The notes below the pieces were generated by a model, which saw nothing but the letters and a program-made list of their open reading frames with translations, had not been told where the DNA came from and did not search any database. A DNA stretch of 64,000 nucleotides, taken from positions 5,826,501-5,890,500 of the forward strand of contig NZ_CP073766.1 in the NCBI RefSeq assembly GCF_018255755.1. The letters are read 5' to 3'. Both the position numbers and the translations under genes were made by a program. Position 1 is the stretch's first letter. Each line of letters begins with the position of its first letter. Positions 44,651 through 54,219 of the stretch are shown in pieces. The stretch comes from Chitinophaga sp. HK235 (GTDB lineage Bacteria; Bacteroidota; Bacteroidia; Chitinophagales; Chitinophagaceae).

Positions 44651-46420
44651 ATGAAAAAGTTCAGAATATTAATATATGCCGCCGGGCTCCTGTCCTTAGC
44701 CAGTTGTAAGAAAAACCTGCTGGACACCACGTCCTATACACAGGAAAGTGATGCCCTGATGTGGACAACAGACAACCTCACCGATCAGGGTATGGCCGGC
44801 GTATATGCCGCCCTGAGATTGAATATAGACCAGAGCAGTGCCTCCGGTAATGAACTGTATCAGCTGGACCGGTATGGTGTGGGCAGTATGGTGCGTGATG
44901 CAGATGGTTTACAGGTGGGTACTATTACGCCCAGCAGTGGTATGTTCAGCGTTAACTGGAAACAGTTTTATGATGGTATTCAGCGCGCCAACAATGCGAT
45001 TGTGAATATCCCGCTGAAATCACCTTCTGCCAGTGATAAAAAAGCGAGATATCTGGCAGAATCCAAATTCCTGCGTGCTTATTTCTATTTCAGGTTGAAT
45101 CAGCTGTGGCATGGTGTACCGGTGTATCTTCAGCCATTTACAGCAGAAGAAGCCGTGAAAGGCCGTGAAACAGAAGACAGTGTATGGCGGGTAGTCATCA
45201 ACGACCTTACAGATTGTATTAACGAGCCCAACCTGCCGCTGAAGAATTCAAAAGGTAATGCCAACTACGGGCACATCACAAAAGGTGCTGCCTATGCGCT
45301 CAGAGGTAAAGCCTATCTGTATACCCGCAACTGGGCTGCTGCTGCAACCGATTTCTCGAAAGTACAGGAAGCGGGATATACCCTTTTCAACGGAGACTAC
45401 AAACTGCTTTTCAAAGAAGTGAATGAACAAAGTGATGAGATGATTTTCTCCATCCAGAATATCGCTGTGACTAACTTTGGTTCTACCACCCAGTTCTTCT
45501 GTGGCAACAGAAGTTCCTTTGGCTCCTGCTGGAATACCTACCTGGTTTCTCCGGTAGTGGTAGATATGTATGAAAATTCCGATGGCAGCAAGTTTGACTG
45601 GGAAAAGGTCATCCCCGGATTTAAAGGAATGACGGCCGCACAGCGGGAAGTATACTTTTTCAGAGACGGACTTACTGCAGGCGAAATTGCAGCCGCTACT
45701 TCACGCGGACTGGATATGACTAAGTATCTGCCCGTTGGCAATGAAGCACGTATCAAGGCTGCTTATACCAACCGGGATCCACGTTTAGCCGCCAACGTTA
45801 TCACGCCGTATTCGGAGTACCTGGGCGTAAACGGAAGTGCTAATCAGGTATACGTTTCAAGATGGCCTTTCCGTTCCAATACCACGCCTACCTGGGACCT
45901 GGCAACAGATACCAAGGCATATTACTATTACCTGCACCGCAAATTTGTTTATGAAGGAGCTACTGAAACCATCAACCGGGCTTATGGCCCTACTGACTTC
46001 CCGGTGATCCGTTTTGCAGACGTGTTGCTGATGTGGGCTGAGGCCCTGAATGAGCAGGGATTCAGCCAGCAGTCGCTGGACCTGGTGAACAAAGTGCGGG
46101 CAAGAGTAGGCATGCCTGCCCTGCAAAATGCTGACGTTTCCAAACCTACTTATGTAGGCGACCAGACTACCATGCGTGAGCGTATCCGCAACGAACGCAG
46201 GGTGGAATTTGTGAATGAGGGCATCAACTACTTCGATGAACTGCGCTGGAAAACATGGAAGGAAAAAACTTTTGCCGTAGGCGCCGGTCTTCAGCAGATC
46301 TGGGGCAACAATGTGGTTAACTATTCCTGGAAAGGCGATTATATCTACAACTGGGCCATTCCGCAGAGTGAAATCGAACGTAATCCCAACCTGGTACAGA
46401 ATCCGGGCTGGATCAACTAA
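44651..46420 (+). CDS. SusD/RagB family glycan-binding lipoprotein
   Basis: 589 residues with lipobox LASC (residue ~16-19) then KKNLLDTTSYTQESD. SusD landmarks: RANNAIVNIPL, ESKFLRAYFYFRLNQLWHGVPV, YGHITKGAAYALRGKAYLYTRNW, FPVIRFADVLLMWAEALNEQG, and RERIRNERRVEFVNEGINYFDELRW, then IPQSEIERNPNLVQNPGW. It starts 17 bp after susC stops. It captures the substrate of the adjacent STN-type SusC. A terminator follows. Confidence 0.96.
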   Translation: MKKFRILIYAAGLLSLASCKKNLLDTTSYTQESDALMWTTDNLTDQGMAGVYAALRLNIDQSSASGNELYQLDRYGVGSMVRDADGLQVGTITPSSGMFSVNWKQFYDGIQRANNAIVNIPLKSPSASDKKARYLAESKFLRAYFYFRLNQLWHGVPVYLQPFTAEEAVKGRETEDSVWRVVINDLTDCINEPNLPLKNSKGNANYGHITKGAAYALRGKAYLYTRNWAAAATDFSKVQEAGYTLFNGDYKLLFKEVNEQSDEMIFSIQNIAVTNFGSTTQFFCGNRSSFGSCWNTYLVSPVVVDMYENSDGSKFDWEKVIPGFKGMTAAQREVYFFRDGLTAGEIAAATSRGLDMTKYLPVGNEARIKAAYTNRDPRLAANVITPYSEYLGVNGSANQVYVSRWPFRSNTTPTWDLATDTKAYYYYLHRKFVYEGATETINRAYGPTDFPVIRFADVLLMWAEALNEQGFSQQSLDLVNKVRARVGMPALQNADVSKPTYVGDQTTMRERIRNERRVEFVNEGINYFDELRWKTWKEKTFAVGAGLQQIWGNNVVNYSWKGDYIYNWAIPQSEIERNPNLVQNPGWIN

Positions 46421-46457
46421 TAATAACCTATCCTATCCTATTTCGTCTTATAAGCAA

Positions 46458-46490
46458 AGGCTGTCTCGTAAAGTTGAGGCAGCCTTTTTT
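46458..46490 (+). terminator. Terminator of the sigma/FecR/SusC/SusD operon
   Basis: Stem AGGCTGTCTC / GAGGCAGCCT (one T-G pair), then a run of six T, 38 nt past the susD stop. Confidence 0.9.
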
Positions 46491-46505
46491 ATACGGAAGC
46501 ACATG

Positions 46506-46547
46506 AAAAGAAGATGCCGTCTCTATAAAGGGACGGCATCTTCTTTT
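46506..46547 (-). terminator. Terminator of the desaturase gene
   Basis: A perfect 16-bp stem (arms 46506-46521 and 46532-46547), A/T-rich at its outer ends, 26 nt past the minus-strand desaturase stop. Confidence 0.88.
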
Positions 46548-46572
46548 ATGATTGCATTATTAGTCTTTTCGT

Positions 46573-47646
46573 TTATGCGGCGGCTACTGCTGCCGGTTCC
46601 GGTATAGCATTGATGCGGAGGGTCCGTTGTTTGAGGAAGGAGATGATCTCTGCATCAGACTGGAAGCGGTCGCCGATATTCACAAAGTGTTTGGCCAGCA
46701 GGTCGTAACGTTTGGTCATCAGCCAAAGCCATACGTGCAGGAAGTGGATGCCGTCGAATACAACAGCATCATTGCTAATATACTGATCAAGTGTTTTACG
46801 GAAATATACGGGGTGATCTGTCCAGTGCATGCTGGGCTTGATATGATGGCTGATATGATAACCATCGTTCCAGCATTTGTGGTTGTATTTAGTGTTGATG
46901 CAGGTGATGCTGTTTTTGTAGCAGTTGTCGGGATCATCTGCACTGATAAAGGCGTGCTGGGCCCAGTTGCCCACCATCATAATGATCCTGGAGATGATAA
47001 AGGGCAGGATAAACACGACGAAGGTAGCCGGGAAATTGATAAAGGAAAGACCCACACAGGCGCCGATGAATAACATTTCGCCCCGGACCAGTTTTACCAT
47101 CAGTTTATTCCTTTTTTTGCGGATATGGTATTTGGCTGTATCGTAGACGCCAAAAGTCACAAAAGACCAGAGGTAATGAAGGAAGCCACGGAATGAATCG
47201 CGCTGGTACATCATGGTGCAGCTATCATCGTCGGGCATATTGTTTTCCGGGTGGTGCATACCGATATGGTGGGAGTAGTAGGATTCCGGTGTTTGTCCAA
47301 ACAGGGGGCCTATCGCCCAGGGCAGGTAATTATTGAGGATGCCGTATTTTTTTTCGAAGAAGGCGCGGTGGCTGGTGCAATGCAGCATTAGGCCGAAAGG
47401 CCCTTTGAAGGTAACATTATTAAAAAACTGATAAGCGATAGCAGCTGCCCACCATACCCAAATATTGACACCTGGTAAGTATAGCAGGATGGCGAGTGGC
47501 CATAAGGTGAAAGTAATTTTCAGGGTCAGGTAAACAAAAGGCAGATCACGTTCATCACGGATCATGGATTTGAATACCCTGTCGAAAACCGTTTCATGCG
47601 CAGGCTTCACATATACAGGATCAGTAAGTTGGGCTAGTTGCTTCAT
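46573..47646 (-). CDS. Membrane fatty acid desaturase-type protein
   Basis: 357 residues with several membrane segments and the His boxes of the membrane di-iron desaturase/hydroxylase superfamily: MLHCTSHRAFF near residue 88, YYSHHIGMHHPENNMPDDD near residue 122, and DGYHISHHIKPSMHW near residue 263. These His ligands bind the di-iron centre. It would introduce a double bond (or hydroxyl group) into a lipid acyl chain at the inner membrane. The substrate is not predictable. It stands alone between the SusD operon and the lacI-type gene. Confidence 0.86.
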   Translation of the reverse strand: MKQLAQLTDPVYVKPAHETVFDRVFKSMIRDERDLPFVYLTLKITFTLWPLAILLYLPGVNIWVWWAAAIAYQFFNNVTFKGPFGLMLHCTSHRAFFEKKYGILNNYLPWAIGPLFGQTPESYYSHHIGMHHPENNMPDDDSCTMMYQRDSFRGFLHYLWSFVTFGVYDTAKYHIRKKRNKLMVKLVRGEMLFIGACVGLSFINFPATFVVFILPFIISRIIMMVGNWAQHAFISADDPDNCYKNSITCINTKYNHKCWNDGYHISHHIKPSMHWTDHPVYFRKTLDQYISNDAVVFDGIHFLHVWLWLMTKRYDLLAKHFVNIGDRFQSDAEIISFLKQRTLRINAIPEPAAVAAA

Positions 47647-47908
47647 AATAATTTTTGAATGTCAGGTTGGCTACAGACCAGTCTTAATATGTTGATATGG
47701 CCGGCTTATTTGTATAACGTTTACTTCAGTCTCTTATTATTCAGTGCCGGACCGTACTGTTGTAAGATAGCCATTTTGAGGGTAGTTTAAAATGATTTAA
47801 CAGTTTTTTGTAATTTCCCGGCCGATGCATCGTTAAGACACCCGGCAGTAACCTGTAAGTCACACAAAATGGTGCAGCAGAAAACCAATCAAACTAACTA
47901 AAGCGCTA

Positions 47909-48925
47909 ATGAAGAGACTTACACTGAAGGATGTCGCCAAAATGGCCGGTGTGGCACCTTCTACCGTATCATTTGTACTCAACGGGAAAGGAAAGCAGAT
48001 GAGGATACGCGACGAGGTCGCAGCCCAGATCATGCAGGTAGTGGAAAAATCAGGGTACGAGCCACACCGGGTGGCTGTTAACCTGCGCACCGGGCAATCC
48101 AAAACCCTGGGCCTGATCGTGGAAAGCATCTCCGGTAGCTTCTTTGCCAGTCTGGCTAAAATCATCGAAACGGAAGCAGAGCAGATGGGCTACAATGTGG
48201 TGTATTGCAGTACCGAAAACAATGCCCAGAAGGGAGGGGAACTGATCCGTATGCTGGGCCGCCAGATGGTAGACGGATACCTGATCACTCCCGCACCCGG
48301 TATGGAAAAGGAAATACAACAGCTGGTACAGCATCATAAGCCCGTAGTGCTGATGGACAGCTACTTCCCGGCCATCAAAGCCCCTTATGTGCTCATCGAT
48401 AACTTCGGTGGCGTAAAGCAGGGCATGGAACACCTTATCAGTAAAGGATTCACGAAGATAGCCTTTGTAACGGTGGAGGTTAAACTGATCCAGCTGCAGG
48501 AGCGCCTTCGTGGCTATATGACCACCCTGAAGGACCATGGGATCCCTGTCCGGAAGAAACATATCCTGCATCTTAAATATCATAAACAACGGGAAGACTC
48601 CCTGCTGGAAATGCAGCAGTTCATACAAGACAATCCTGATGTAGAAGCCATCTTCTTTGCCACCAACTACCTGGGGATCCTGGGGCTGGAAGCCATCGCC
48701 CGGCTGGGACTCCGGATGCCGGACGACCTGTCTGTGATCTGTTTCGATGATCATGATATCTTCCGTCTGTACCCTCCCGGTATTTCTGTCATAGAACAGC
48801 CTATAGAAGGAATTGCCAAAACAGCCATCGCCATGCTGATGCAGCAGCTGGGTAAAAAGCCCGTGCCCATTAAAAAACAGGCCGTGGAACTGCCCGGGAA
48901 GTTTATTCTGCGCGGCTCCGCATAA
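47909..48925 (+). CDS. LacI family transcriptional regulator
   Basis: 338 residues. The helix-turn-helix LTLKDVAKMAGVAPSTVSFVLNGKGKQMRI is at the N-terminus, followed by hinge (GYEPHRVAVNLRTGQSKTLGLIVESIS) and a periplasmic-binding-type sugar domain (VDGYLITPAPGMEKEI, then LSVICFDDHDIFRLYPPGISVIEQP). It precedes two GH92 genes and probably represses them until a mannose-containing inducer is present. A palindromic core AGCGCT lies just before its own start codon, which could be an auto-regulatory site. Confidence 0.94.
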   Translation: MKRLTLKDVAKMAGVAPSTVSFVLNGKGKQMRIRDEVAAQIMQVVEKSGYEPHRVAVNLRTGQSKTLGLIVESISGSFFASLAKIIETEAEQMGYNVVYCSTENNAQKGGELIRMLGRQMVDGYLITPAPGMEKEIQQLVQHHKPVVLMDSYFPAIKAPYVLIDNFGGVKQGMEHLISKGFTKIAFVTVEVKLIQLQERLRGYMTTLKDHGIPVRKKHILHLKYHKQREDSLLEMQQFIQDNPDVEAIFFATNYLGILGLEAIARLGLRMPDDLSVICFDDHDIFRLYPPGISVIEQPIEGIAKTAIAMLMQQLGKKPVPIKKQAVELPGKFILRGSA

Positions 48926-49092
48926 GAACCGCCTGCCACTCATCTAATTTCCCGGCAAAAAAATAGTTAATACCTGCTTTAGATCCGAAAATATTTATAC
49001 ATTTAAAGCTGTTTCCGGAAGGGGAACCTATCATTTCCCCTTCGGAAAAGAGGATAAGGATTCATCGAATCTTTTTTTTCTGTATTGATGCT

Positions 49093-49102
49093 AAATCGAT
49101 TT
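49093..49102. promoter_or_regulatory. Possible LacI operator before the GH92 genes
   Basis: AAATCGATTT, a 10-bp perfect palindrome with a central CG typical of LacI-family sites, 122 bp before the first GH92 start. This is the most palindromic site I see in the 298-bp gap. Weak without a second copy. Confidence 0.3.
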
Positions 49103-49223
49103 TTCTAATAATTGCACGCATCGTAATATCAGCCGGCAAAGCGGGGAATATTTCCCGCAGCCTGAAACACAAACCCAGTGCCCTTGCCGGCCTGTATTGC
49201 CTTGCGGGAAACACCACTACTAC

Positions 49224-51515
49224 ATGAAAAAAGTTGGATTGCTGGCAGCTGCCTTATTTTGTATGCACGGCGCCCAAAGCCAGACTGTGTACAAGGTTGC
49301 TGAACCGGTAGAATGGGTCAACACCCTGATGGGTACCGATTCTAAAGTAAGCCTGTCAAATGGTAACGCCTATCCTGCCATCGCCCTGCCCTGGGGGATG
49401 AACTTCTGGATGCCCCAGACCAATACCATGGGTAACGGATGGGCGTATCAATATGCGGCTGATAAAATCAGAGGATTTAAACAAACACACCAGCCCTCTC
49501 CCTGGATCAATGACTATGGCCAGTTTGCCATCATGCCCGTTACCGGCAGTCTGAAGTTCGACCAGAACAAAAGAGCCAGCTGGTTCTCCCATAAAACAGA
49601 AGTAGCCAAACCTTATTATTACAGCGTTTATCTCGCGGATGCCGACGTGACCACCGAGATCACACCCACAGAACGCGCTGCCCAGCTGCGTTTTACCTTC
49701 CCGACCACCGACAGTGCCTTCATCGTGGTAGATGCTTTTGATAAGGGATCCTATATTAAAATATTACCACAGGAACAGAAGATCATCGGTTACACCACTA
49801 AAAACAGCGGTGGCGTACCGGCCAACTTCAAGAACTATTTTGTCATCTACTTTGATAAACCGTTTACCGTGGCCACCACCTGGAAAGACTCCACCCTGCT
49901 GAAAGGGCAACTGGAGCTGCAGGCAGACCACTCCGGTGCGGTAGTAGGCTTTAAAACCAAACGGGGTGAGCAGGTAGTAGCCAGAACAGCATCTTCCTTC
50001 ATCAGCTTTGAACAGGCTGAACTCAATCTGCAAAGGGAAGTGGGCAAAGATGGTTTCGACATCACCTGTAAAAAAGCAAAAGACAGCTGGAACAAAGAAC
50101 TGGGCCGCCTCTCCGTGGAAGGTGGTACCTCCGCGCAGGTAAGCACCTTCTACTCTTCGCTGTACCGCACCATGCTGTTCCCGCGCAAGTTCTATGAGAT
50201 CAATGCAAAGAATGAAATCGTGCATTACAGTCCATTCAACGGACAGGTGCTGCCCGGCTATATGTTTACCGACAATGGTTTCTGGGATACCTTCCGTGCG
50301 GTGCATCCTTTCTTCACCCTCATGTATCCTTCGCTGAGCGCACATATCATGGAAGGTCTGGCCAACAGCTATAAAGAAAGCGGCTGGTTGCCTGAATGGG
50401 CCAGCCCCGGTCACCGTGATTGTATGATCGGCTCCAACTCCGCTTCCCTCATCGCTGATGCCTACCTGAAAGGTATCCGTGGTTATGATATCAATACCCT
50501 CTATGAAGCGATTCTGAAGAATACGGAAAATGAAGGCCCGCTTGAATCTGTAGGCCGTAAAGGGGTGAAATACTACAACGAACTCGGTTATGTTCCCTAC
50601 GATGTGAAAATCAACGAAAATGCTGCCCGTACGCTGGAATATGCCTATGATGACTTTACGATCTACCAGCTGGCCAAAGCGCTTAACAGGCCTAAGGAAG
50701 AAGTGGAACGTTTTGCCAAACGCGCTCAGAACTACCGCCATCTTTTTGATCCGGAAACCAAACTGATGCGTGGTAAGAACAAGGATGGCCGCTTCCAGAC
50801 ACCTTTCAATCCTTTTAAATGGGGTGATGCCTTTACAGAAGGCAACAGCTGGCACTATACCTGGTCTGTGTTTCACGACGTACAAGGGTTGTCTGACCTG
50901 ATGGGTGGCCGCACTATGTTTGCCTCTATGCTGGACTCCGTTTTCAAAATGCCACCAGTATACGACGAAAGCTACTATGGTTCCGTTATTCATGAGATCC
51001 GCGAAATGCAGATCATGAACATGGGCCAGTATGCGCATGGTAACCAGCCCATTCAGCATATGATCTATCTGTACAACTATGCCGGCCAGCCCTGGAAAAC
51101 CCAGTACTGGATCCGTCAGGTGATGGAACGCCTCTATAAAGCCACACCCGATGGCTATTGCGGTGATGAAGACAACGGACAGACTTCTGCCTGGTACGTG
51201 TTTTCCGCCATGGGCTTCTATCCCGTATGCCCAGGTACACAACAGTATGTATTAGGGACTCCCCTGTTTGCCAAACTTACCATGACACTGGAAGATGGTA
51301 AAAAAATGGTGATCGAAGCACCAGGCAACAGTGACAAGAACCTGTACGTACAAAACGCCGCCTTAAACGGTGTCCCCTATACGAAAAACTGGATCAGCCA
51401 CCAGGACCTTCAGAAAGGAGGAAAACTGGTATTCCAAATGGGCGCTACTCTTGAAAAGACCAGAGGTACCCAGCCAGCTGCTTTCCCTTATTCGTATTCA
51501 ACAGCCAACAAATAA
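49224..51515 (+). CDS. GH92 family alpha-mannosidase (first of two)
   Basis: 763 residues from MKKVGLLAAALFCMHGAQSQ, a signal peptide (start at 49224, not 49197). GH92 blocks: EWVNTLMGTDSKVSLSNGNAYPAIALPWGMNFW, GHRDCMIGSNSASLIADAYLKG, TEGNSWHYTWSVFHD and GYCGDEDNGQTSAWYVFSAMGFYPV. In Bt3990-type numbering the acid Glu (in EGNSWHY) and the two Asp (GDED) are kept, with the same 109 and 111 residue spacing. A usual HGNEPSHH block reads HGNQPIQH here. It is an exo-acting, calcium-dependent mannosidase acting on alpha-mannosides, probably at the periplasm or cell surface. Confidence 0.93.
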   Translation: MKKVGLLAAALFCMHGAQSQTVYKVAEPVEWVNTLMGTDSKVSLSNGNAYPAIALPWGMNFWMPQTNTMGNGWAYQYAADKIRGFKQTHQPSPWINDYGQFAIMPVTGSLKFDQNKRASWFSHKTEVAKPYYYSVYLADADVTTEITPTERAAQLRFTFPTTDSAFIVVDAFDKGSYIKILPQEQKIIGYTTKNSGGVPANFKNYFVIYFDKPFTVATTWKDSTLLKGQLELQADHSGAVVGFKTKRGEQVVARTASSFISFEQAELNLQREVGKDGFDITCKKAKDSWNKELGRLSVEGGTSAQVSTFYSSLYRTMLFPRKFYEINAKNEIVHYSPFNGQVLPGYMFTDNGFWDTFRAVHPFFTLMYPSLSAHIMEGLANSYKESGWLPEWASPGHRDCMIGSNSASLIADAYLKGIRGYDINTLYEAILKNTENEGPLESVGRKGVKYYNELGYVPYDVKINENAARTLEYAYDDFTIYQLAKALNRPKEEVERFAKRAQNYRHLFDPETKLMRGKNKDGRFQTPFNPFKWGDAFTEGNSWHYTWSVFHDVQGLSDLMGGRTMFASMLDSVFKMPPVYDESYYGSVIHEIREMQIMNMGQYAHGNQPIQHMIYLYNYAGQPWKTQYWIRQVMERLYKATPDGYCGDEDNGQTSAWYVFSAMGFYPVCPGTQQYVLGTPLFAKLTMTLEDGKKMVIEAPGNSDKNLYVQNAALNGVPYTKNWISHQDLQKGGKLVFQMGATLEKTRGTQPAAFPYSYSTANK

Positions 51516-51554
51516 TACGATATAGAAGAATTTCATTGTTCACTGTAAATAATC

Positions 51555-51574
51555 CATCCCGATTCTTCGGGATG
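51555..51574 (+). terminator. Small hairpin between the two GH92 genes
   Basis: CATCCCGA / TCGGGATG with loop TTCT, followed after GCAGAG by a run of five T. It may reduce read-through into the second GH92 gene. Confidence 0.45.
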
Positions 51575-51610
51575 CAGAGTTTTTAAGTCAGACACGTTAA
51601 ACTGATACTG

Positions 51611-53899
51611 ATGACCAACAGGATTTTTTTATCGACCATACTCAGCTGTATTTGCTGTTCACTTTTTGCACAGGAAAATGTGCTTTCATATGTGAAACCC
51701 ATCACCGGCACCCAACGTATGGGACATACCTATCCCGGTGCTACCGTGCCTTTTGGTATGGTACAGCTGAGCCCGGAAACAGACACGCTCTCTTATGAGA
51801 TGAATGGGAAATACAACCCTGATGTGTATAAGTATTGTGCCGGTTATCAGTATGAAGACAAAACCATCGTCGGTTTCAGTCATACGCATTTCAGTGGTAC
51901 CGGACACTCCGACCTGGGCGATTTCCTCATTATGCCCACTACCGGAACACTTCAGCTGAACCCCGGTACAGCAGATCATCCTGAAAGTGGGTACCGCAGC
52001 AGGTTTTCACACAGCACCGAAGTAGCAGAACCGGCTTATTACAAAGTGAAACTGGAAGACGACGGTATCCTGGCCGAACTGACAGCCAGCAACCGCGTTG
52101 GTTTTCATCAGTATACCTTTCCGGCTTCTGATCAGTCGCATATCATCCTCGACTTCATGTCAGGCATTTACAACTATCCGAATAAAAATGTATGGACTTT
52201 TGTGAGGGTGGAAAATGATACGCTGGTAACCGGTTTCCGGCAAACCAGCGGCTGGGCGCGCACAAGGATAGAATATTTTGCCATGGTGTTCTCCAAACCA
52301 TTTAAGGAATACGGACACCGTAACTATACAAACGATGTGTACAAAGGTTTTTACCGCAAGTTCGACCAGACAAAAAACTTTCCGGAAATGGCAGGCCGTC
52401 AAATACGTGCCTGGTTTGATTTTAACACCACCGCAGGAGAAAAAATAAAAATAAAATTTGCCATCTCCCCGGTAAGCACCGAAGGTGCCCTGAAAAACCT
52501 GCAGGCAGAAATCCCGGAATGGGACTTTGATCAGGTAAAGCGGGAAGGCCAGGCGCTGTGGACAAAAGAGCTGAATAAAGTACATATCGAATCCGCCAGC
52601 AGAGAAGAGAAGGAAAACTTCTACACCGCGATGTATCATGCCTTCATTAATCCCACCACCTACATGGATGTGGACGGGCAGTACCGCGGACTGGATATGA
52701 ATAATCATACCGCCAACGGATATACGAACTATACTACCTTTTCCCTGTGGGACACCTACCGGGCATTACATCCGCTGTTTAACATCGTGCAGCCACAACG
52801 GAATGCGGATATGATACAGTCGATGATCCATCATTATGATCAGAGCGTTCAGCATATGCTGCCCATCTGGTCGCACTACGCCAACGAAAACTGGTGCATG
52901 ATCGGATACCACAGCGTTTCGGTGATTGCCGATGCGATCATGAAAGGCAATGCGCCTTTTGATGTGAACAAAGCCCTGGATGCCTGTGTGACCACCGCCA
53001 GACACCGCAATTATGACGGGCTGGGCTACTACATGGACATGGGTTATGTGCCGGAAGATAAAAACGGCTCCTCTGTTTCCAAAACACTTGAATATGCCTA
53101 TGATGACTGGTGTATTGCACAAGTGGCCAAAAAGCTAGGCAGAACAGCTATTTATGAAGAATTCATCAAACGTTCCAATAACTATAAAAACGTTTACGAT
53201 AAAACCATTGGTTTTATGCGGCCACGGTTGAATGATGGTACCTTCAAAGCTGCATTTGATCCGCTGCAAACACATGATCAGGGCTTTATTGAAGGCAATG
53301 CCTGGAACTACAGTCTTTATGTGCCTCACAATCCGGATGATATGATTGCCATGATGGGAGGGAAAAAACAATTCACCCAACACCTGGATTCATTGTTCAC
53401 CATGGAGTTACCGGATAAATACTTCGCGGAAACGGAAGACATTACCCGTGATGGTATTATCGGCAATTATGTGCATGGTAATGAGCCTTCCCACCATGTG
53501 GCCTATCTGTATAACTGGACCGGCTATCCGTGGAAAACACAGGAACGTATACGGATGATCCTGAAAAAAATGTATCATCCAGGCCCTGATGGTCTTGGAG
53601 GTAACGATGATTGTGGCCAGATGAGTGCCTGGTATATTTTCAGTTCTCTTGGATTTTATCCTGTATGCCCCGGCTCCGACCAGTATTCGCTGGGAAGTCC
53701 TGCTGTGGATAAAGCCACCCTGCAACTCGAAAATGGTAAAACGTTTATCATCGACGTAAAAAATCAGGGAGATAAAAATGTATATGTGCAGAAAGTATTG
53801 CTGAATGGTAAGCCGCTCGACCGTTTGTATATCACACACAGTGAGATTATGAACGGTGGAAATATCACCTTTTTTATGGGGCCTAAAGCGAAGAAGTGA
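51611..53899 (+). CDS. GH92 family alpha-mannosidase (second of two)
   Basis: 762 residues with signal peptide (FLSTILSCICCSLFAQ). GH92 blocks: VKPITGTQRMGHTYPGATVPFGMVQLSPETD, NENWCMIGYHSVSVIADAIMKG, IEGNAWNYSLYVPHN, VHGNEPSHHVAYLYNWTGYPW and GGNDDCGQMSAWYIFSSLGFYPVCPG. It keeps the HGNEPSHH motif that the first copy has changed, while the position of the first Asp of the GDED pair is Asn here. The two enzymes are clearly different subtypes, likely splitting linkages (for example alpha-1,2 against other mannosides). Confidence 0.94.
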   Translation: MTNRIFLSTILSCICCSLFAQENVLSYVKPITGTQRMGHTYPGATVPFGMVQLSPETDTLSYEMNGKYNPDVYKYCAGYQYEDKTIVGFSHTHFSGTGHSDLGDFLIMPTTGTLQLNPGTADHPESGYRSRFSHSTEVAEPAYYKVKLEDDGILAELTASNRVGFHQYTFPASDQSHIILDFMSGIYNYPNKNVWTFVRVENDTLVTGFRQTSGWARTRIEYFAMVFSKPFKEYGHRNYTNDVYKGFYRKFDQTKNFPEMAGRQIRAWFDFNTTAGEKIKIKFAISPVSTEGALKNLQAEIPEWDFDQVKREGQALWTKELNKVHIESASREEKENFYTAMYHAFINPTTYMDVDGQYRGLDMNNHTANGYTNYTTFSLWDTYRALHPLFNIVQPQRNADMIQSMIHHYDQSVQHMLPIWSHYANENWCMIGYHSVSVIADAIMKGNAPFDVNKALDACVTTARHRNYDGLGYYMDMGYVPEDKNGSSVSKTLEYAYDDWCIAQVAKKLGRTAIYEEFIKRSNNYKNVYDKTIGFMRPRLNDGTFKAAFDPLQTHDQGFIEGNAWNYSLYVPHNPDDMIAMMGGKKQFTQHLDSLFTMELPDKYFAETEDITRDGIIGNYVHGNEPSHHVAYLYNWTGYPWKTQERIRMILKKMYHPGPDGLGGNDDCGQMSAWYIFSSLGFYPVCPGSDQYSLGSPAVDKATLQLENGKTFIIDVKNQGDKNVYVQKVLLNGKPLDRLYITHSEIMNGGNITFFMGPKAKK

Positions 53900-53924
53900 T
53901 GTGTTCGAATATATAAAATGCAAA

Positions 53925-53954
53925 AAAGGCCCTGGCGTGACTGCCAGGGCCTTT
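53925..53954 (+). terminator. Terminator after the second GH92 gene
   Basis: Perfect 12-bp stem AAAGGCCCTGGC / GCCAGGGCCTTT, loop GTGACT, 25 nt past the stop. Confidence 0.92.
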
Positions 53955-54016
53955 CCTTTTTTAGTAGTTGGGTTTGTGCATTATTAAAAATCAAGTGAAT
54001 GATGCTTTTTTAAATT

Positions 54017-54030
54017 CAACTAATAAGTTG
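54017..54030. promoter_or_regulatory. Upstream half of a paired operator of the toxin-antitoxin locus
   Basis: CAACTAATAAGTTG is one base different from the 14-bp palindrome at 54151-54164. Such repeated sites are common for self-regulated toxin-antitoxin operons. Confidence 0.5.
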
Positions 54031-54146
54031 TGTTTTTGATAGATGTATATGAATGTTTAAATTATTAATTTCCAATAATTAATAGATTAAAATTTAAAAT
54101 AAGTAGCTATTGAGTAGCTCTCAAATAGTTAATTTTGTTTTTTATA

Positions 54147-54168
54147 AAAACAACTAATTAGTTGTTTT
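54147..54168. promoter_or_regulatory. 22-bp perfect palindrome, operator of the toxin-antitoxin locus
   Basis: The core CAACTAATTAGTTG (54151-54164) is extended by AAAA and TTTT on the two sides. It lies 16 bp before the -7-like element and 51 bp before the toxin start, where a bound antitoxin would block transcription. Confidence 0.65.
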
Positions 54169-54184
54169 GTGATTTTTTTTAATT

Positions 54185-54192
54185 TATATTTG
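54185..54192 (+). promoter_or_regulatory. -7 element TATATTTG of the toxin-antitoxin operon
   Basis: Exact TAnnTTTG match 27 bp before the toxin start. A TTTG at 54166-54169 could be the -33 part but with a short 15-nt spacer, and it overlaps the operator palindrome. Confidence 0.5.
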
Positions 54193-54219
54193 TTATATGA
54201 ATCCGATACTCTCTTTTGT

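Noticed and set aside
49764..51242. A 492-codon open frame on the minus strand
   Set aside because: Antisense to the first GH92 gene, which has intact catalytic motifs.
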